Source: Burhinus oedicnemus
Lineage: Eukaryota > Chordata > Aves > Charadriiformes > Burhinidae
Reading direction: 5' to 3'
Length of the DNA stretch: 64,000 nt
Assembly: GCA_008921705.1 (NCBI GenBank)
Contig: VFFE01007645.1
Span: 1,138,456 to 1,202,455 of the forward strand
The translations under genes and the position numbers were made by a program. Of the stretch, positions 11,801 to 22,517 are shown piece by piece; within the stretch, counting starts at the first letter, position 1, and each line of letters opens with the position of its first letter. The notes beneath the pieces were generated by a model. That model was not told the DNA's origin. It searched no databases and saw nothing but the letters and a program-made list of their open reading frames with translations.

Positions 11801-14800
11801 ATATTGGGTTGGTATATCTATAATCCCTCAGATTAACCCAGACATATGTGCTAACCTAAAAATGTAAGATTATTTTCTGAATGTATACTACTTAGTTTGT
11901 TCTGTAGAATGAACAGTCCTAGCCTTGGATATAGTAATTGTTGGCTTCAGTGGGCTTTAAGTTACAGCATTTTCTTCTAGTGCATTGGGTTTTTTTGTTG
12001 TTGTTGGTTTTCTTTTTTTGAAGAGACTCAAAACTGCCATACTGAAGATCCTTGGGAACATTCAATTTAATGAAAATTTACTGCTTGTAACTTTCAGTAG
12101 GGAATATTTTCTACTATTTATCAGTATTTCTTAGACATCATTATTTAATTCTTTCACTAGGATTGAAAATTTTTAATTGTTCCCTCTTCTACACATGAAC
12201 TTAGATAATGAACTCAATGTATAATTTGGAATAAATAAGATGCTTTTAATGTAATGATGTGCCTAAAACTTGTTTTTATGGTAGTACTTTTCTGCTATTC
12301 TCTTATACTTAGCTTGGCATTGTTAAATAAACGTGCTACAAAACGTAAACTTTTGGTTGATTTTGGACAAGTGATGCTCTAACTGCACAGATGCTGTTAA
12401 TCATTATGTTTGTATGGTAGAATTCTGTTTCTAAATTGTCTTGGTTTTAACTTGGCTTCATATTTATTAGTGGCTTGCTTTGATTTTTAAATAGTGAAGA
12501 ACCAAGTTTGTAGATTACTGAAAGGTATGGTTTAAAACTATGCAGAACATGTAATGGGCAGAGAATTTAGTCTGTTTTACTGAATGTACTGCGAAAGAAC
12601 CTTAAGCTCGTTTATGTATGTTACCACATAGAGTTAATTTGTTATAATCTAGGTTACTTTGTGCTTCACGTGTTGCGAACAGTGGGAGAAACTGGATGGC
12701 TGGTGTCTCAGAAGGTGTTGTCTCTACTTTGGCTGGCCATTCTTTCTCCAGGTTACTATCCTAATGCGTGTGTGTGCGCGTTGCCTGTTCCTTTTGACAA
12801 ACTAGGAATCTGCAGTGTGTGGCTTACACTAATTCAACTATGCTTATGCTGTAGCTTTTGTATCTTGAAATGCATGTGCTACTTTACTTTCTTTATTGAC
12901 CAAAGTATGCTTAATGAGAGGGTGTGTTTCTGTTCGCAGGCATAATGGGAGACTAACCAGACTCTTTTATGAGGGAATGACTGTGTGAATAGCACAGAAT
13001 ATGGGGTGTCAAGAATAATGGGATATGTTTGGTTTGGTAGTTGCTTCCTATCATGGTATTCCTCTTAGCAAAACCCAATGCTACTAATCTGCGCATTTCT
13101 TGAAACATACAGAGGTCTTCAGTGCGTGGTAACTTGGATTCAACCATTAATACTGAATTTCCGGCAAGATAGCATTGTTAAAACAAATAAGCATTTCATC
13201 TTTTTGCATGACTGTTATTCTTGTTGAGTAGCTGATGTTATAATGCTGTCAGACTTGTGATATCTAGATGTTAATAAGCTGCATGTGTTGTCTGTACTCA
13301 TGCATTTCTCTTCTGTGCAAAGTATTCTTGGTCACAGTTGCATGTCCCTCTGCTTGGTTTCTTTGAACATGTGCTGCAGTAATTACATTTCACACTACCA
13401 CTTTTTTTCTTCTAGGGAGGGCAGCTTCTGGCATGTTCAGGTTGCTTAGAACTGTGTGGAATCAACTTGTTACTCTGGTGTCTTTGCTCAAGGTTTTTCT
13501 TGTTAGAAGGTGCGTATCCTTAGAAAAAATAGTTTTGCGAGCAAATTATTTACCCAGTTATATAAAACAATAAAATATGATCAATGTATTGTTTCTTGTA
13601 AACTTTCCTCTCTCTTTCTCTAGATGCCTTCCAAAGATCTACAAGCTATTACTGTTTCTTATCCCACTCCTGTTTCTACTAGGTATGTGAGTCATTTAGT
13701 TATAATACAAATGGGTGTATGCTTATTTACAGCTGTTCCAAAAAGGCATTTTTAGTTGAACTTTAGGTTTGTGAAGAAGATGCAGAAGCAAAAAAGAGCA
13801 AGTTTGTGAACAGGGCAGTAGTTCAGACTTTCCAAGTATTGACAAGTCAGTAAGCTTTCCCCTTACTGTGAAAGGAATACCCTTGATTTAATTTCATAGA
13901 GCTCTTTCAACAGAGAGAGTGGGTGAGTAAGTAAGTGCTCTGAAGTCCTTTTTTTTTTTTTCTTTCTTTACCTCCCATCATAGGAATAGCAATGAGCTCA
14001 TAAAGAGTAGGCTGCACACTGATTGCTTTGATTGTTGTCGATCTCCATAAAAGCGTACTTAAGTTCTTTTACCAGCTCACCCTAGATCTTTCTTTTGCTC
14101 TAGGTTGTGCTTTAGTTGCTTAAAATACTGCTATTTAGACTGAAGTGTTGACAATATTCCAGGCCAGCTGCCTAATTTAAAATAAAGAATGTCAGTTTGA
14201 AATATTTACCGAAAGTGCTGGGCCACTTATGAAAAGCAGTTTCATGTCTCTGCATGTCCTAAAAAACTTGGAGCTACTTTGGGGAGAAGATGAAGCTTCT
14301 CAGAAACTTACAGTGGGGATTCAACATCCTCTGTTCTAGGGAGAATAAGAAAGGAAGAAGTTACCCTGTGTAGAAAATGCTGCTACTTCTCGTTAATCTT
14401 TGTGAAATGCTAGATTGTTTCCATGAAAGCCTAAGTTTCTTCCAACTTTTATTAGATATTTTGCAATGTGGTATGTAGTAAGTAGGGTATAATGCAAGAT
14501 ATTTTGCATTGAGATAAAAAGCAGTATTTACATCTGCCTTCAGTGAGCGTGGCCTGTCTTAATCAATGAGATCTAGGTCCCAGGGAAGCAGTAGTATGAG
14601 ATTAAGGATATATCATGATACATAAGTGCAAGTTGCCTGCCTTACAACTGTGAGTGGTACTGATGGATGTTCCCTAATATTCTTGAGTGCTGGACTTAAC
14701 AATTTTGAAGCTGGCTCATGCTGATTTTTATTCAGACTGGAGCAGTGTCTGCTGTGTGACATCAGCCTTGCAAACTTAAGGTACCTTGTGTCCTTAAGTA

Positions 14801-17800
14801 AGCAGAGGATTTTTAGATCTAAGTAGTCTTAAGGGAGAATTCTCTTGAACACCCTTTTTGCTTTTTGTTTCTGATCTAGGTATATGGTTCTGGGGGTTTG
14901 ATGGCTTCATTTCGTTACTACCTTCATTGAACTGGACAAGAATTGATAGAATACAGAGAACAGATGACTCTGTTCGTGTTCCTGAACCACAAGCTGATTA
15001 TTCTCACTCTGTGCAACCTCCAAAGGTAAGGGAGAACAGTCTAGGGAAGAACTTTCATCTCTCTTAAGACTTCTTAACTCCCACGTCATCAGTATTTTGC
15101 AATAACTACTTGATATGCAAGGGTAATGTAAACAAATATTTTGATTTTTATATATTAAAAAATAATAAATCTTTATACCTTAGGATACCATAAATATCTT
15201 TGATTCTGGTCGTATAAGTGAGCTGGAAAAGCAAATGGCCTTCGTGTCTGACAGATGCCATCACCATGATGAAGAATATAGCAAAGTGATGCTCCTGCTC
15301 CATAATCTTCAAGATCAGGTTGCCCAGATGAGTGACAAAAGTGAAACATTGAAACTAATACAAAATGTGATGGGTCAACATCTTAAAGATATGAAAATGG
15401 AGGAAAAGGTAAGATAGTTACTGATGCCTTCTGATACTGATCAGAGTATTCTGTTTTAATAATGCAGATTGTTAGCAGATTTGACTTGACGATTCTTTTG
15501 CTGTTACAGAATTAATTGATAGGTAGTGAATGCTAGGGAGTAGTCACTGGCATTTATTCCTCCTTTGTTATTGCTGAAAAGCATCTGGATTCATCCTGTT
15601 TTCATACAGAGAAAGAAGACTACAGGAAGGACTAGTGACAAAGGGTTTTGTGGTAAACTTCCCTGTGTATGACAAGCATTTATATTTATTACAGATTCCA
15701 TAATTTCTCGTACTACCTGCAGGATAAGTCACTTAAGCACTCACAGAATGAAATAAAAATTATGCTTTGTAGAAAATACCAATTATGCTGCTTGTACTCC
15801 AAAAGAAAATGCACCACCTTTTTTCTTCCCTATTTTTAAAGACTGACTTCCTGGCTTTACATCAAGAACACGAGTACCGCATCCTGACGCTGGAAGGCCT
15901 TCTTGGAAAACTCTCTGCTGAATCCAAGGTATAGAAAGTTAGCTTTGCTAATTTGCTCTAATTGAAACTCATTTATGAAATAGAGTAATTTTTTTGTTGG
16001 CTATCCCAAACCCCAGCTTGTTTTACTCCAGCTATTACAGTTCTTGAAGTCTCAAAACTTATTTGTGTTCTTGCTCCCCCTTCTTGGAGGGTGTTTCAGT
16101 CCAAAGATTAAAAATTATTCACTTGACCAGTGAGGCAGGTTCTACTTGGAATAAAATCTTATACAGAGGCACAAAAATAAATGTGGGGACAGAGTCCTGT
16201 ATAGGTGGTGCTAAAATCTGTCACTTTCATTTAACATTCTTTATCTTCTTTCTGTCACTTCTGTTTCTTTGTATAATAACTTTTGTATCTTTTAGGACAT
16301 CCAGAAGGAGCTTGACATAGCCAAAGCAAAAACAGTGAGGTATAAGCACTTTTCAAATATATTTTACTTTTTCAATCCTGATGCTAACTGATGGTGATAC
16401 ACAAGTTCTTCTTTGAAATGCAACAATCCTTTTCTTTGTGTCAGTTAACTGACCTTAAGAGTTTGTGTTGTCAGCAAAGGTTCTTCTGTCTTACAGCAGA
16501 CTTTGACTGTGCTGCTGAGCATCAGCACAAGGCCCACTTCCAGTGTGTGAGCAATCCTGCAACAACATTTTTGACTAGAGAAAGCTGTTTATTTAGTGGA
16601 GAATGAGTGACTTCTCATCCTTTTATAAATGCATTAGAATTTTTCCCCAAATTTCTTAGTGAAGTATACAGTAACTGCTTTTGATAGGCTTTATATTTAA
16701 ATTCTTGAATTGTATCAGTTCTAATCTTCGTCTCTGGTTTTGGTTTGTCAGCTGTACTGGTTTTCCTCTCATGTACTAGGTAATACTGGGATAAAAACTG
16801 CAGCACTTCATTAAGTGGCTTCCCCATTAGGAAGAGGAAAAGAAACACTTATTTGCTGAAATATCAATTAAATTAGATTCTAAAATGGCTTTAGAATGAT
16901 GGCTCATACCTTTTTCCATAGCATGCACCGAACACTGATCTATACTGGTCATATGTGACCTGCTACTTAAGCTTAGTTTGACACCTGCCTCAAAAGTTAT
17001 TCTGGTTTAAGTAAGGTAACCTTGAAACTTGCTCTAACCAGTGGCAAACTCGTGCAAATAAAGTTTGGTTTCCCAGAAACCTTAAATTCCCCAAAATGTA
17101 TATATGTTTGAGTTATTAACTTGTCAGCCTGGCGATGTTCTAAAGTCGTCACTGCTGGATTTGTTCACAACTTCAAAATACTTAGCTTTGAATATATTAA
17201 TCCTAAGTACGCCTTAAATAACATCTTCAAGGAACTGCAAGCTCACAATGTCTATCGTGGTGAACAACTGAACTAGGAAAGCACTTTGTATTAGACAAGT
17301 ACATTCTCACACCTTTGGAATTTGATGAAATGATTCAAACTACATTTTACTAATTACTGACTCCTTGTTTTTGTCAGAGATGATGATGAACATACTCAAC
17401 TTTTGTCCAAAGTTAAAAAGCTAGAACTAGAGTTGTCGCAGATGAAATCGGAGCTGTTAACGGAGGAAAGTGTGAAGACGAGTTGCGAGAAAATAGATGT
17501 CATTCATGAAAAAGTAGGTCCTGTAACTTCTACAACTGCTTCAGTAAAACTTGGTACTGCTTGACTTTTTTGTTGACTAACTTTCTCCAAATGCAGTGCA
17601 ATGAGTAATGTGGGGGTAATATTAATTTTAAAGAATGGTAGAGCTTTATGTAGTGGTACTGTGAATTTTTCCATTAGTGTGTAACACTTTACTAGACAAA
17701 AGTTTATGGCTTGCTTCCTACAATGGCAGGGTTTTTTGCATTTAAGTTACGAAGCACCATTCTGTATACACTACTTCGCTGTTCTTACTGACGTATTTTG

Positions 17801-20800
17801 CTAACCTATGCAAATGTGGAAAAGAAACCTATGTAAAAGCAAGTTAGGTTTGTTATCTGAGAGTTGTTTTAAAAAATCATGCTTAAATTCTTTTGAAGAC
17901 TTTTATAAGATCTGACTGGATTGTAGCCAACAAAATACAGCAGTAAGTATTGATAAGGATTATCAACTTTGACTAAAATACCATCTTGTGATAATGCTCA
18001 AATATGATCTAGCTATTGTGTACGGAATCAAAGCATACCATGAGTGAGTGATAAGCAACTTGCTTAACTAGGCCTAACAAGTACACCGCTCCCCTTAGAG
18101 TTGCCACAGTGCCGCCTTTGAACTGTTGCAGTCAACAGTTTTTATTGTTCTGAAGTGTTAGTCAGACCACTAATGTAAACTGCACGGTTTGCTAGGGCTT
18201 CTACGTATGTCTTGTTCACCAAATGGATGAAGCATTTCCCATATGTTCTTCTGCACACCTGACTGGTCTGGTATTCCAGTGTAAGTCAATGTAGCTAAAA
18301 CACATGTGAAAGCTAGACTTGTGTGTGGTGCTGAATGTATGTATTGACTTCACATGTGCCTGTTCATATATAGTATTACTTAATGGTTTATAAAGACTGA
18401 TAATTTCTATTGTTAATGGCTTCTACTAGGTAGGTGCCCAGGTCAAAGAATCTGTCAAGCTAATGCTTTTTGGTGATCAACAAGAAGACTTTCCCGATTC
18501 GCTTCTCCAATGGCTTACGTCCAATTTTGTGAGCAAAAGTGATCTGCAGACTTTGTTGCGGGATCTAGAGTTGCAGATCCTCAAGAATATTACTCTCCAT
18601 ATATCTGTTACAAACAAAAAACTAACATCTGAAGTAGTAACAAATGCTGTGACTAATGCAGGGATTTCTGGAATCACAGAAGCGGTGAGTTAAGTTCTCA
18701 AAAGTTCAACTAAAACTGTAAAGAGTCCTTTTATAGGCATTTTGTGGAGCATGACTGTTAATATAAATGTTAATGATTTTAAGAGATGTCAGCAACATTA
18801 CATTTCTACCCATTTCAATTAGAAAATGCTTTATCAAGTGTATTCTTACAGCGTTGCTTGTTGCCTGTTGTGAACCTTTGTGTGTTTTTCAAAGTATGCT
18901 ATCTTGAAAACAGAAGAATTCCCAAGAAACAGGTATACCAAAGAAATGCAGCTCAGGGTCTTGGGAAGGTGGGGGAAAAGCATGCAACTTCTGAAGAAAA
19001 CACCACTCAGGATGCAGTATGAATTAGAAATGGCCTCTGTCTTGACAGAGGCTTTCAAAGACTTGTGGTAGAGTGCAGCATCTCAAAAAGATGCTTGCAG
19101 CTTCACAGATGTCTATATATCAATTATTTTATCACTCGATTATATTATTAAAATCTTTCTCTTTCCATTCTCCTCTTCTGTGTGTACCTCTGTAGCAAGT
19201 ACAGATTATTGTAAACAATGCACTGAAACTCTACTCTCAAGACAAGATTGGTATGGTGGATTTCGCCTTGGAATCTGGAGGTAAATAGTAGAGGAAACAC
19301 CGCTTTTACCGTTCATGTTCTTTATAGTATTTACTAAAAATCTTAAAGTGAGGACTAAAGGTTTGTAGAGCATCCTTGTATGTTGTCTGATCATCAGACT
19401 ACTGCAAGCTGTGCCTGTTGTTTACAGGGTTATGTATCAGCCTAGGTGTGGACAGGGATAGAACAGTAATAGAGAACCACAGATGTGTTTATGTGGGGTG
19501 TACGCACCACTGAACTCGCTAGGGAAAAATGTGTATTTTTCAGCCCTCTTAAATGAAAACCCTTTAATATGTTGTTAAAATAACATTGTACTTGATAGAA
19601 GCATTGTATCCCCAGGAAATTATTAGACTTTAACAATACATTCAGTAGTTTTTTCTGAGGAAGATAACTAGTTTATTCACTAAGCTTTGTACAAATCTCT
19701 GCCTTAAAAGTCTTCAGGAAGAAATGAGTAATTATTTCTGCTAACCTGATATATCTCTTTTGAGGTGGCAGCATTCTGAGTACTCGCTGTTCTGAAACCC
19801 ATGAGACCAAAACAGCATTAATTAGCCTCTTTGGAGTTCCTTTGTGGTACTTCTCTCAGTCTCCCAGAGTGGTGATACAGGTAGTAAAAAGCCAAGTAAA
19901 CAAATTCAGCAATATTATTTTGTGTTGAGTGGTTTGGATTGGTTTTTTGGATGCTGGATGTTTCTGTCTGTAATAATACTGGGGGGCACGGGTACTTTGA
20001 ACTATGTTCCCAAGAGAGGGGGAGTCTTCTGGTAGTTCCTCAGCACTACTTAAGTCCTGCTCTAGCAAAATGAAAACCCTTGTAGGAGGCTTGGGTGGTG
20101 CATTGGATTTCTGCAAAATGTGGGCACTGGGAGGGTTCCTGTTGAGAAGTAACCTCAAGGTGGGTCTTCAAAACACTGCTGGTAGTCCAGGTGGATATGC
20201 TGTCTTCCTGAAGAGTTCTACCACTGTTCTGCTTTACTTAATAAACTGTTTTTATCTCAACCTCACAAGGGGTTTTTTCCCTCCTTTTTCTCCCTCTTCT
20301 CCCTACCCTATGGAGGGGAGTGAGTGTGTGGCTGTGTGGTGCTTAGTTGTTGTGGTTTCACCCCAGCCAGCAACTATCTAAACCTGTCCCTAATAATTCA
20401 GAATTCATTACAACTTTTGATTACCAAAAAATAGTTACAAAATGCTTGTGGTTGATTTTTGTTGTTGTGTCCCATCCTGTTCTCTCCCCCTTCCTCCTCT
20501 CTAGCCGGACATGTATCCAGGAAACTGCTGGGCTTTCAAAGGATCACAGGGGTATCTTGTAGTTAGACTGTCAATGAAGATCTATCCAACTGCCTTTACA
20601 GTGGAACACATACCAAAAACGCTTTCACCAGCAGGCAATATTACCAGTGCTCCTAGGAACTTTGCAGTATATGTAAGTCTGTCTCCGAACTTAAGTTGAT
20701 GATAATATGCATAAAGAATACTTATTTTCCAAGATTTGTAACACAATGACTTAAAGGAGGACAACTAAGGAGAGAAACTGTTTCTGTCATTGCTCTTAAA

Positions 20801-22157
20801 ATTGCTTTTTTTTTTTTAATGAGCTTTGAGTTAGCGTTGCAACTAATTTTGGGGGAGTTATTTCTTTTTTTCTTGCTTCATACAGTAGTAAACACTTTTG
20901 GAGGGAGACCATAGTTTTTAATTTGGTATAGTTCTTTCATACACATTAATCGTTCCATCCTTCCTCTGCTTCCCTCCCCCCCATTTTGGCTCTTCTTATT
21001 TATGATGTACCTTAGATCTTTTTAAAATTGATTTTTAACTAGCGCCACAGTTGCGTAGGCATGATTGCAGAATAGAAGACCACAGGCTACATCAGAGTAT
21101 AGCTGTGATATCTGAGAACTTCTTGTCTAGTTCTTTTAAATGCTTGAGCAGTCATCTGCAAGCATCTGAATCTTAAATTCTGCCTTGTTTGTAACCTCGA
21201 TGCTTTCTTGTTCTTGTTTGTCCTGAGCAGTTTATAATGCACTGTGATAGTGGGTTTGCCATGGAAATTAAGGGGTTTGACCATGAAAACATGTAAACAT
21301 AGCACAACTCTTTGCAGTGCATGAAACTCAAATACAGAGCTGTGCCTGAACAAGCGTTAAGTTACACGGGAAACATTCTAATCCTGGTTTGATAGACTTC
21401 TGAGTGCTATCTGTTGATAGTCAGTTATGTAGCCATGCTGCTGGTTTTGGTTTGATTTCAAATTTGACAGAAGCAAAAATCTTTGTCCTGTTTTATAGGG
21501 TCTAGATGACGAATATCAAGAAGAAGGCAAGCTTCTAGGACAGTACGTCTATGATCAAGATGGAGAACCGCTGCAGATGTTTCCAGTGATGGTAAGTCTG
21601 GATGACAAGATTTAAAGTGTCAGGAGAAAGATACTCATATTTTCCATGGTAGTGCACAATAAGCAGTGAAGGAAAAAGGCCTTGTTCTCTGTTGGGCTCT
21701 GTGGAAACTCAGGTAGAAAGTATCTACCTATCTGCCTCAAAACCAATGGTCTAAATAGAGGGGAGGTTTGTGCGATCTGGACACAAACGGTGTGAAGGTG
21801 CTGAACATATGAAGAGTCTGCTTCGTGCTTCTCGAGCCTGCTTCATGCTGCTTCTGACTCCCTTCACAAATAACTAGTTGTAAGGCAAGGGAGGTTCTGT
21901 TCAAAGTGGCAGACAGTTCCCAAGGCGTGCCGTAGTTATTAGTAACAGTGGTAGTTGCAGGAATCTAAGAAGGCAACTTCACTTGCACCTGGTTATACTA
22001 GGAACCTAACTCTGGTTTGTATGTTTGCTTTTTCCTTCTCCAGGAGAAAAGTGAAAACGCATTCCAAATAGTGGAACTCAGAATTCTCTCTAACTGGGGC
22101 CATGCAGTATATACATGCCTTTATCGGTTCAGAGTGCATGGCGAACCTGCCGAATAA
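5629..22157 (+). CDS. SUN1: SUN1, SUN domain-containing protein 1 (5'-partial, 20 exons in window)
   Basis: Inner nuclear membrane protein whose lumenal SUN domain binds KASH peptides of nesprins, linking lamina to cytoskeleton (LINC complex). Exons: 5629-5823, 6154-6344, 7511-7537, 7643-7837, 10716-10799, 11117-11227, 12653-12751, 13416-13509, 13624-13682, 14880-15025, 15184-15408, 15842-15928, 16296-16339, 17378-17513, 18430-18684, 19196-19280, 19765-19880, 20505-20672, 21499-21591, 22044-22157. All have AG/GT borders; the phases chain to 840 residues plus TAA. Order in the protein: nucleoplasmic part (1-339), membrane segment (about 340-357), coiled coils (about 400-650), SUN domain (about 678-840). 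The first base of the first exon here completes a codon begun upstream; by comparison with human SUN1 about 25 N-terminal residues are missing. Identification rests on recalled human SUN1 and is near certain. Confidence 0.97.
6154..6344 (+). CDS. SUN1: SUN1 exon b: nucleoplasmic, basic/Ser-rich
   Basis: Basic and Ser-rich segment ending in the conserved LDESLIREQTEVDHFWG, which aligns with human LDESWIREQTTVDHFWG. It begins in phase 2 and ends in phase 1. Its donor (GGGGTAGGT) is repeated twice more just downstream; reading past the true donor meets an in-frame TAG at 6350-6352. Confidence 0.95.
7511..7537 (+). CDS. SUN1: SUN1 exon c: 27-bp microexon
   Basis: Very short exon coding for LDDEGDPK, flanked by TTTGAAG and GTAACT. 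Human SUN1 has LDDDGDLKGG at this place, which supports it as real coding sequence. Phase 1 at both ends. Confidence 0.9.
7643..7837 (+). CDS. SUN1: SUN1 exon d: nucleoplasmic Cys/His region
   Basis: Contains TCSDCSMLSERKEVLTA, matching human SCSNCSMLSERKDVLTA, then RIYSRDRSQKH. The C-x2-C pair followed by two His residues could bind metal, but the spacing is not that of a classical zinc finger. Phase 1/1, so removal would keep the frame. Confidence 0.95.
10716..10799 (+). CDS. SUN1: SUN1 exon e: cassette-type exon
   Basis: Codes for 28 residues including GSMNVKEFYREDSHLGVN. The acceptor is GTTGCAG and the donor GTAAGT; phase 1/1. It has no counterpart in the human isoform I recall, so inclusion in the main transcript is inferred from clean splice sites and an open frame. 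The last base supplies the first base of a Cys codon shared with the next exon. Confidence 0.8.
11117..11227 (+). CDS. SUN1: SUN1 exon f: Cys/His plus amphipathic segment
   Basis: Begins DDCKGKKHLEIYTTDH and continues through SSWAKRVARTIWHTFSYA. The split first codon makes Cys when joined to exon e. Phase 1/1. The donor GTTGAC departs from consensus at positions 3-6, consistent with optional use. Longer mammalian SUN1 isoforms carry extra exons in this region. Confidence 0.85.
12653..12751 (+). CDS. SUN1: SUN1 exon g: first hydrophobic segment
   Basis: Codes for YFVLHVLRTVG and then WLVSQKVLSLLWLAILSPG, aligning with human YFLLQMLRRIG and SALWLAVVAPG. This hydrophobic stretch associates with membrane in mammals but is not the main spanning segment. 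Phase 1/1, with a weak donor GTTACT. Confidence 0.93.
13416..13509 (+). CDS. SUN1: SUN1 exon h: second hydrophobic segment
   Basis: Codes for RAASGMFRLLRTVWNQLVTL followed by VSLLKVFLVRR, matching human KAASGVFWWLGIGWYQFVTL and the segment after it. Phase 1 in, phase 2 out. Donor GTGCGT. Confidence 0.95.
13624..13682 (+). CDS. SUN1: SUN1 exon i: transmembrane segment
   Basis: Codes for CLPKIYK and then LLLFLIPLLFLLG, the hydrophobic core of the single spanning helix (window residues about 340-352), preceded by Lys residues facing the nucleoplasm. Human: LVLLIPLFLLLAG. Confidence 0.96.
14880..15025 (+). CDS. SUN1: SUN1 exon j: membrane exit and lumenal start
   Basis: Continues the hydrophobic stretch (IWFWGFDGFISLLPSLNW; human NFFSFLPVLNWASM at the same place) and then becomes polar as the chain enters the perinuclear space. 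Donor GTAAGG, phase 0 out. From here the exons are in phase 0 and belong to the lumenal stalk. Confidence 0.95.
15184..15408 (+). CDS. SUN1: SUN1 exon k: lumenal coiled coil, first part
   Basis: Seventy-five codons. LEKQMAFVSDRCHHHDEEY aligns with human VEQQVASLSGQCHHHGENL, and the leucine heptads that follow (VMLLLHNLQDQVAQM) fit the trimerising stalk. Confidence 0.96.
15842..15928 (+). CDS. SUN1: SUN1 exon l: lumenal coiled coil
   Basis: Codes for TDFLALHQEHEYRILTLEG then LLGKLSAESK, matching human TDFMAFHQEHEVRMSHLED and ILGKLREKSE. Phase 0/0. Confidence 0.96.
16296..16339 (+). CDS. SUN1: SUN1 exon m: lumenal coiled coil, 44 bp
   Basis: Codes for DIQKELDIAKAKTV (human AIQKELEQTKQKTI). 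Short exon between TTTTAG and GTATAAG; phase 2 out. Confidence 0.94.
17378..17513 (+). CDS. SUN1: SUN1 exon n: lumenal coiled coil
   Basis: Codes for LLSKVKKLELELSQMKSELL and ends CEKIDVIHEK (human CETVDAVQER). Leucine heptads are clear. Donor GTAGGT. Confidence 0.95.
18430..18684 (+). CDS. SUN1: SUN1 exon o: coiled coil 2 / autoinhibitory region
   Basis: Eighty-five codons. NFVSKSDLQTLLRDLELQIL aligns with human QFVSKGDLQTMLRDLQLQIL. By homology with SUN2 this precedes the SUN domain and regulates trimer formation. NIT (in LKNITLH) is a possible N-glycosylation site in the lumen. Confidence 0.96.
19196..19280 (+). CDS. SUN1: SUN1 exon p: helical lead-in to SUN domain
   Basis: Codes for IIVNNALKLYSQDKIGMVDF then ALESG, nearly identical to human AIVNSALKLYSQDKTGMVDF. 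Phase 1 out. Confidence 0.97.
19765..19880 (+). CDS. SUN1: SUN1 exon q: SUN domain start
   Basis: Codes for GGSILSTRCSETHETKTALI and SLFGVPLWYFSQSPRVVIQ. The Cys of STRC (window residue 686) is at the position of SUN2 Cys563, which forms the intermolecular disulfide with KASH peptides. The KASH-lid region follows it. Confidence 0.97.
20505..20672 (+). CDS. SUN1: SUN1 exon r: SUN domain core
   Basis: Codes for PDMYPGNCWAFKGSQGYLVV, followed by the block holding EHIPKTLSPAGNITSAPRNF. Cys724 (cation-loop disulfide), His751 and Ser764 fall at the spacings of SUN2 Cys601, His628 and Ser641. Confidence 0.97.
21499..21591 (+). CDS. SUN1: SUN1 exon s: SUN domain
   Basis: Codes for GLDDEYQEEGKLLGQYVYDQ then DGEPLQMFPVM, matching human GLENEYQEEGQLLGQFTYDQ. 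Phase 0/0. Confidence 0.97.
22044..22157 (+). CDS. SUN1: SUN1 exon t: SUN domain end and stop
   Basis: Codes for FQIVELRILSNWGHAVYTCL then YRFRVHGEPAE and TAA. Cys828 and Tyr830 lie at the spacing of SUN2 Cys705 and Tyr707. Human SUN1 ends HGEPVK at this point. Confidence 0.97.
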   Translation, partial: EKSENAFQIVELRILSNWGHAVYTCLYRFRVHGEPAE

Positions 22158-22511
22158 TCTCCGACACTACAGTTTGGGTTGTTTTGTTGTTGTACATTTT
22201 GTTCTCAATTTGTATATACCGGAAAGCCTAGAACACTGGAATCTTTAAAGGACGAGGATGCAAGATATACATACTGCAGAACTATTGATCCTCTGATAAA
22301 GGCAGAAGACTGTCAGCAGAACTGTATAAAAAAAAAATAATTCTTATTTGCTCTAATGCTCAGCTTGTAATTGCCAGTTAGCTTTATTTTGGTGTCCATG
22401 CTGAGAGAAACAATGCATGCGAACTATTCTGGTTCATAAAGCCCAGTTGGCAAACAGGTGACACCTATTTTATTACAAATGAATGTATAGGTCTTTTTTT
22501 TTTTTTTTAAG

Positions 22512-22517
22512 AATAAA
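22512..22517 (+). terminator. Proximal SUN1 polyadenylation signal AATAAA
   Basis: Canonical hexamer about 355 bases after the SUN1 stop, following a T-rich run. It would give a short 3'UTR. Confidence 0.5.
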
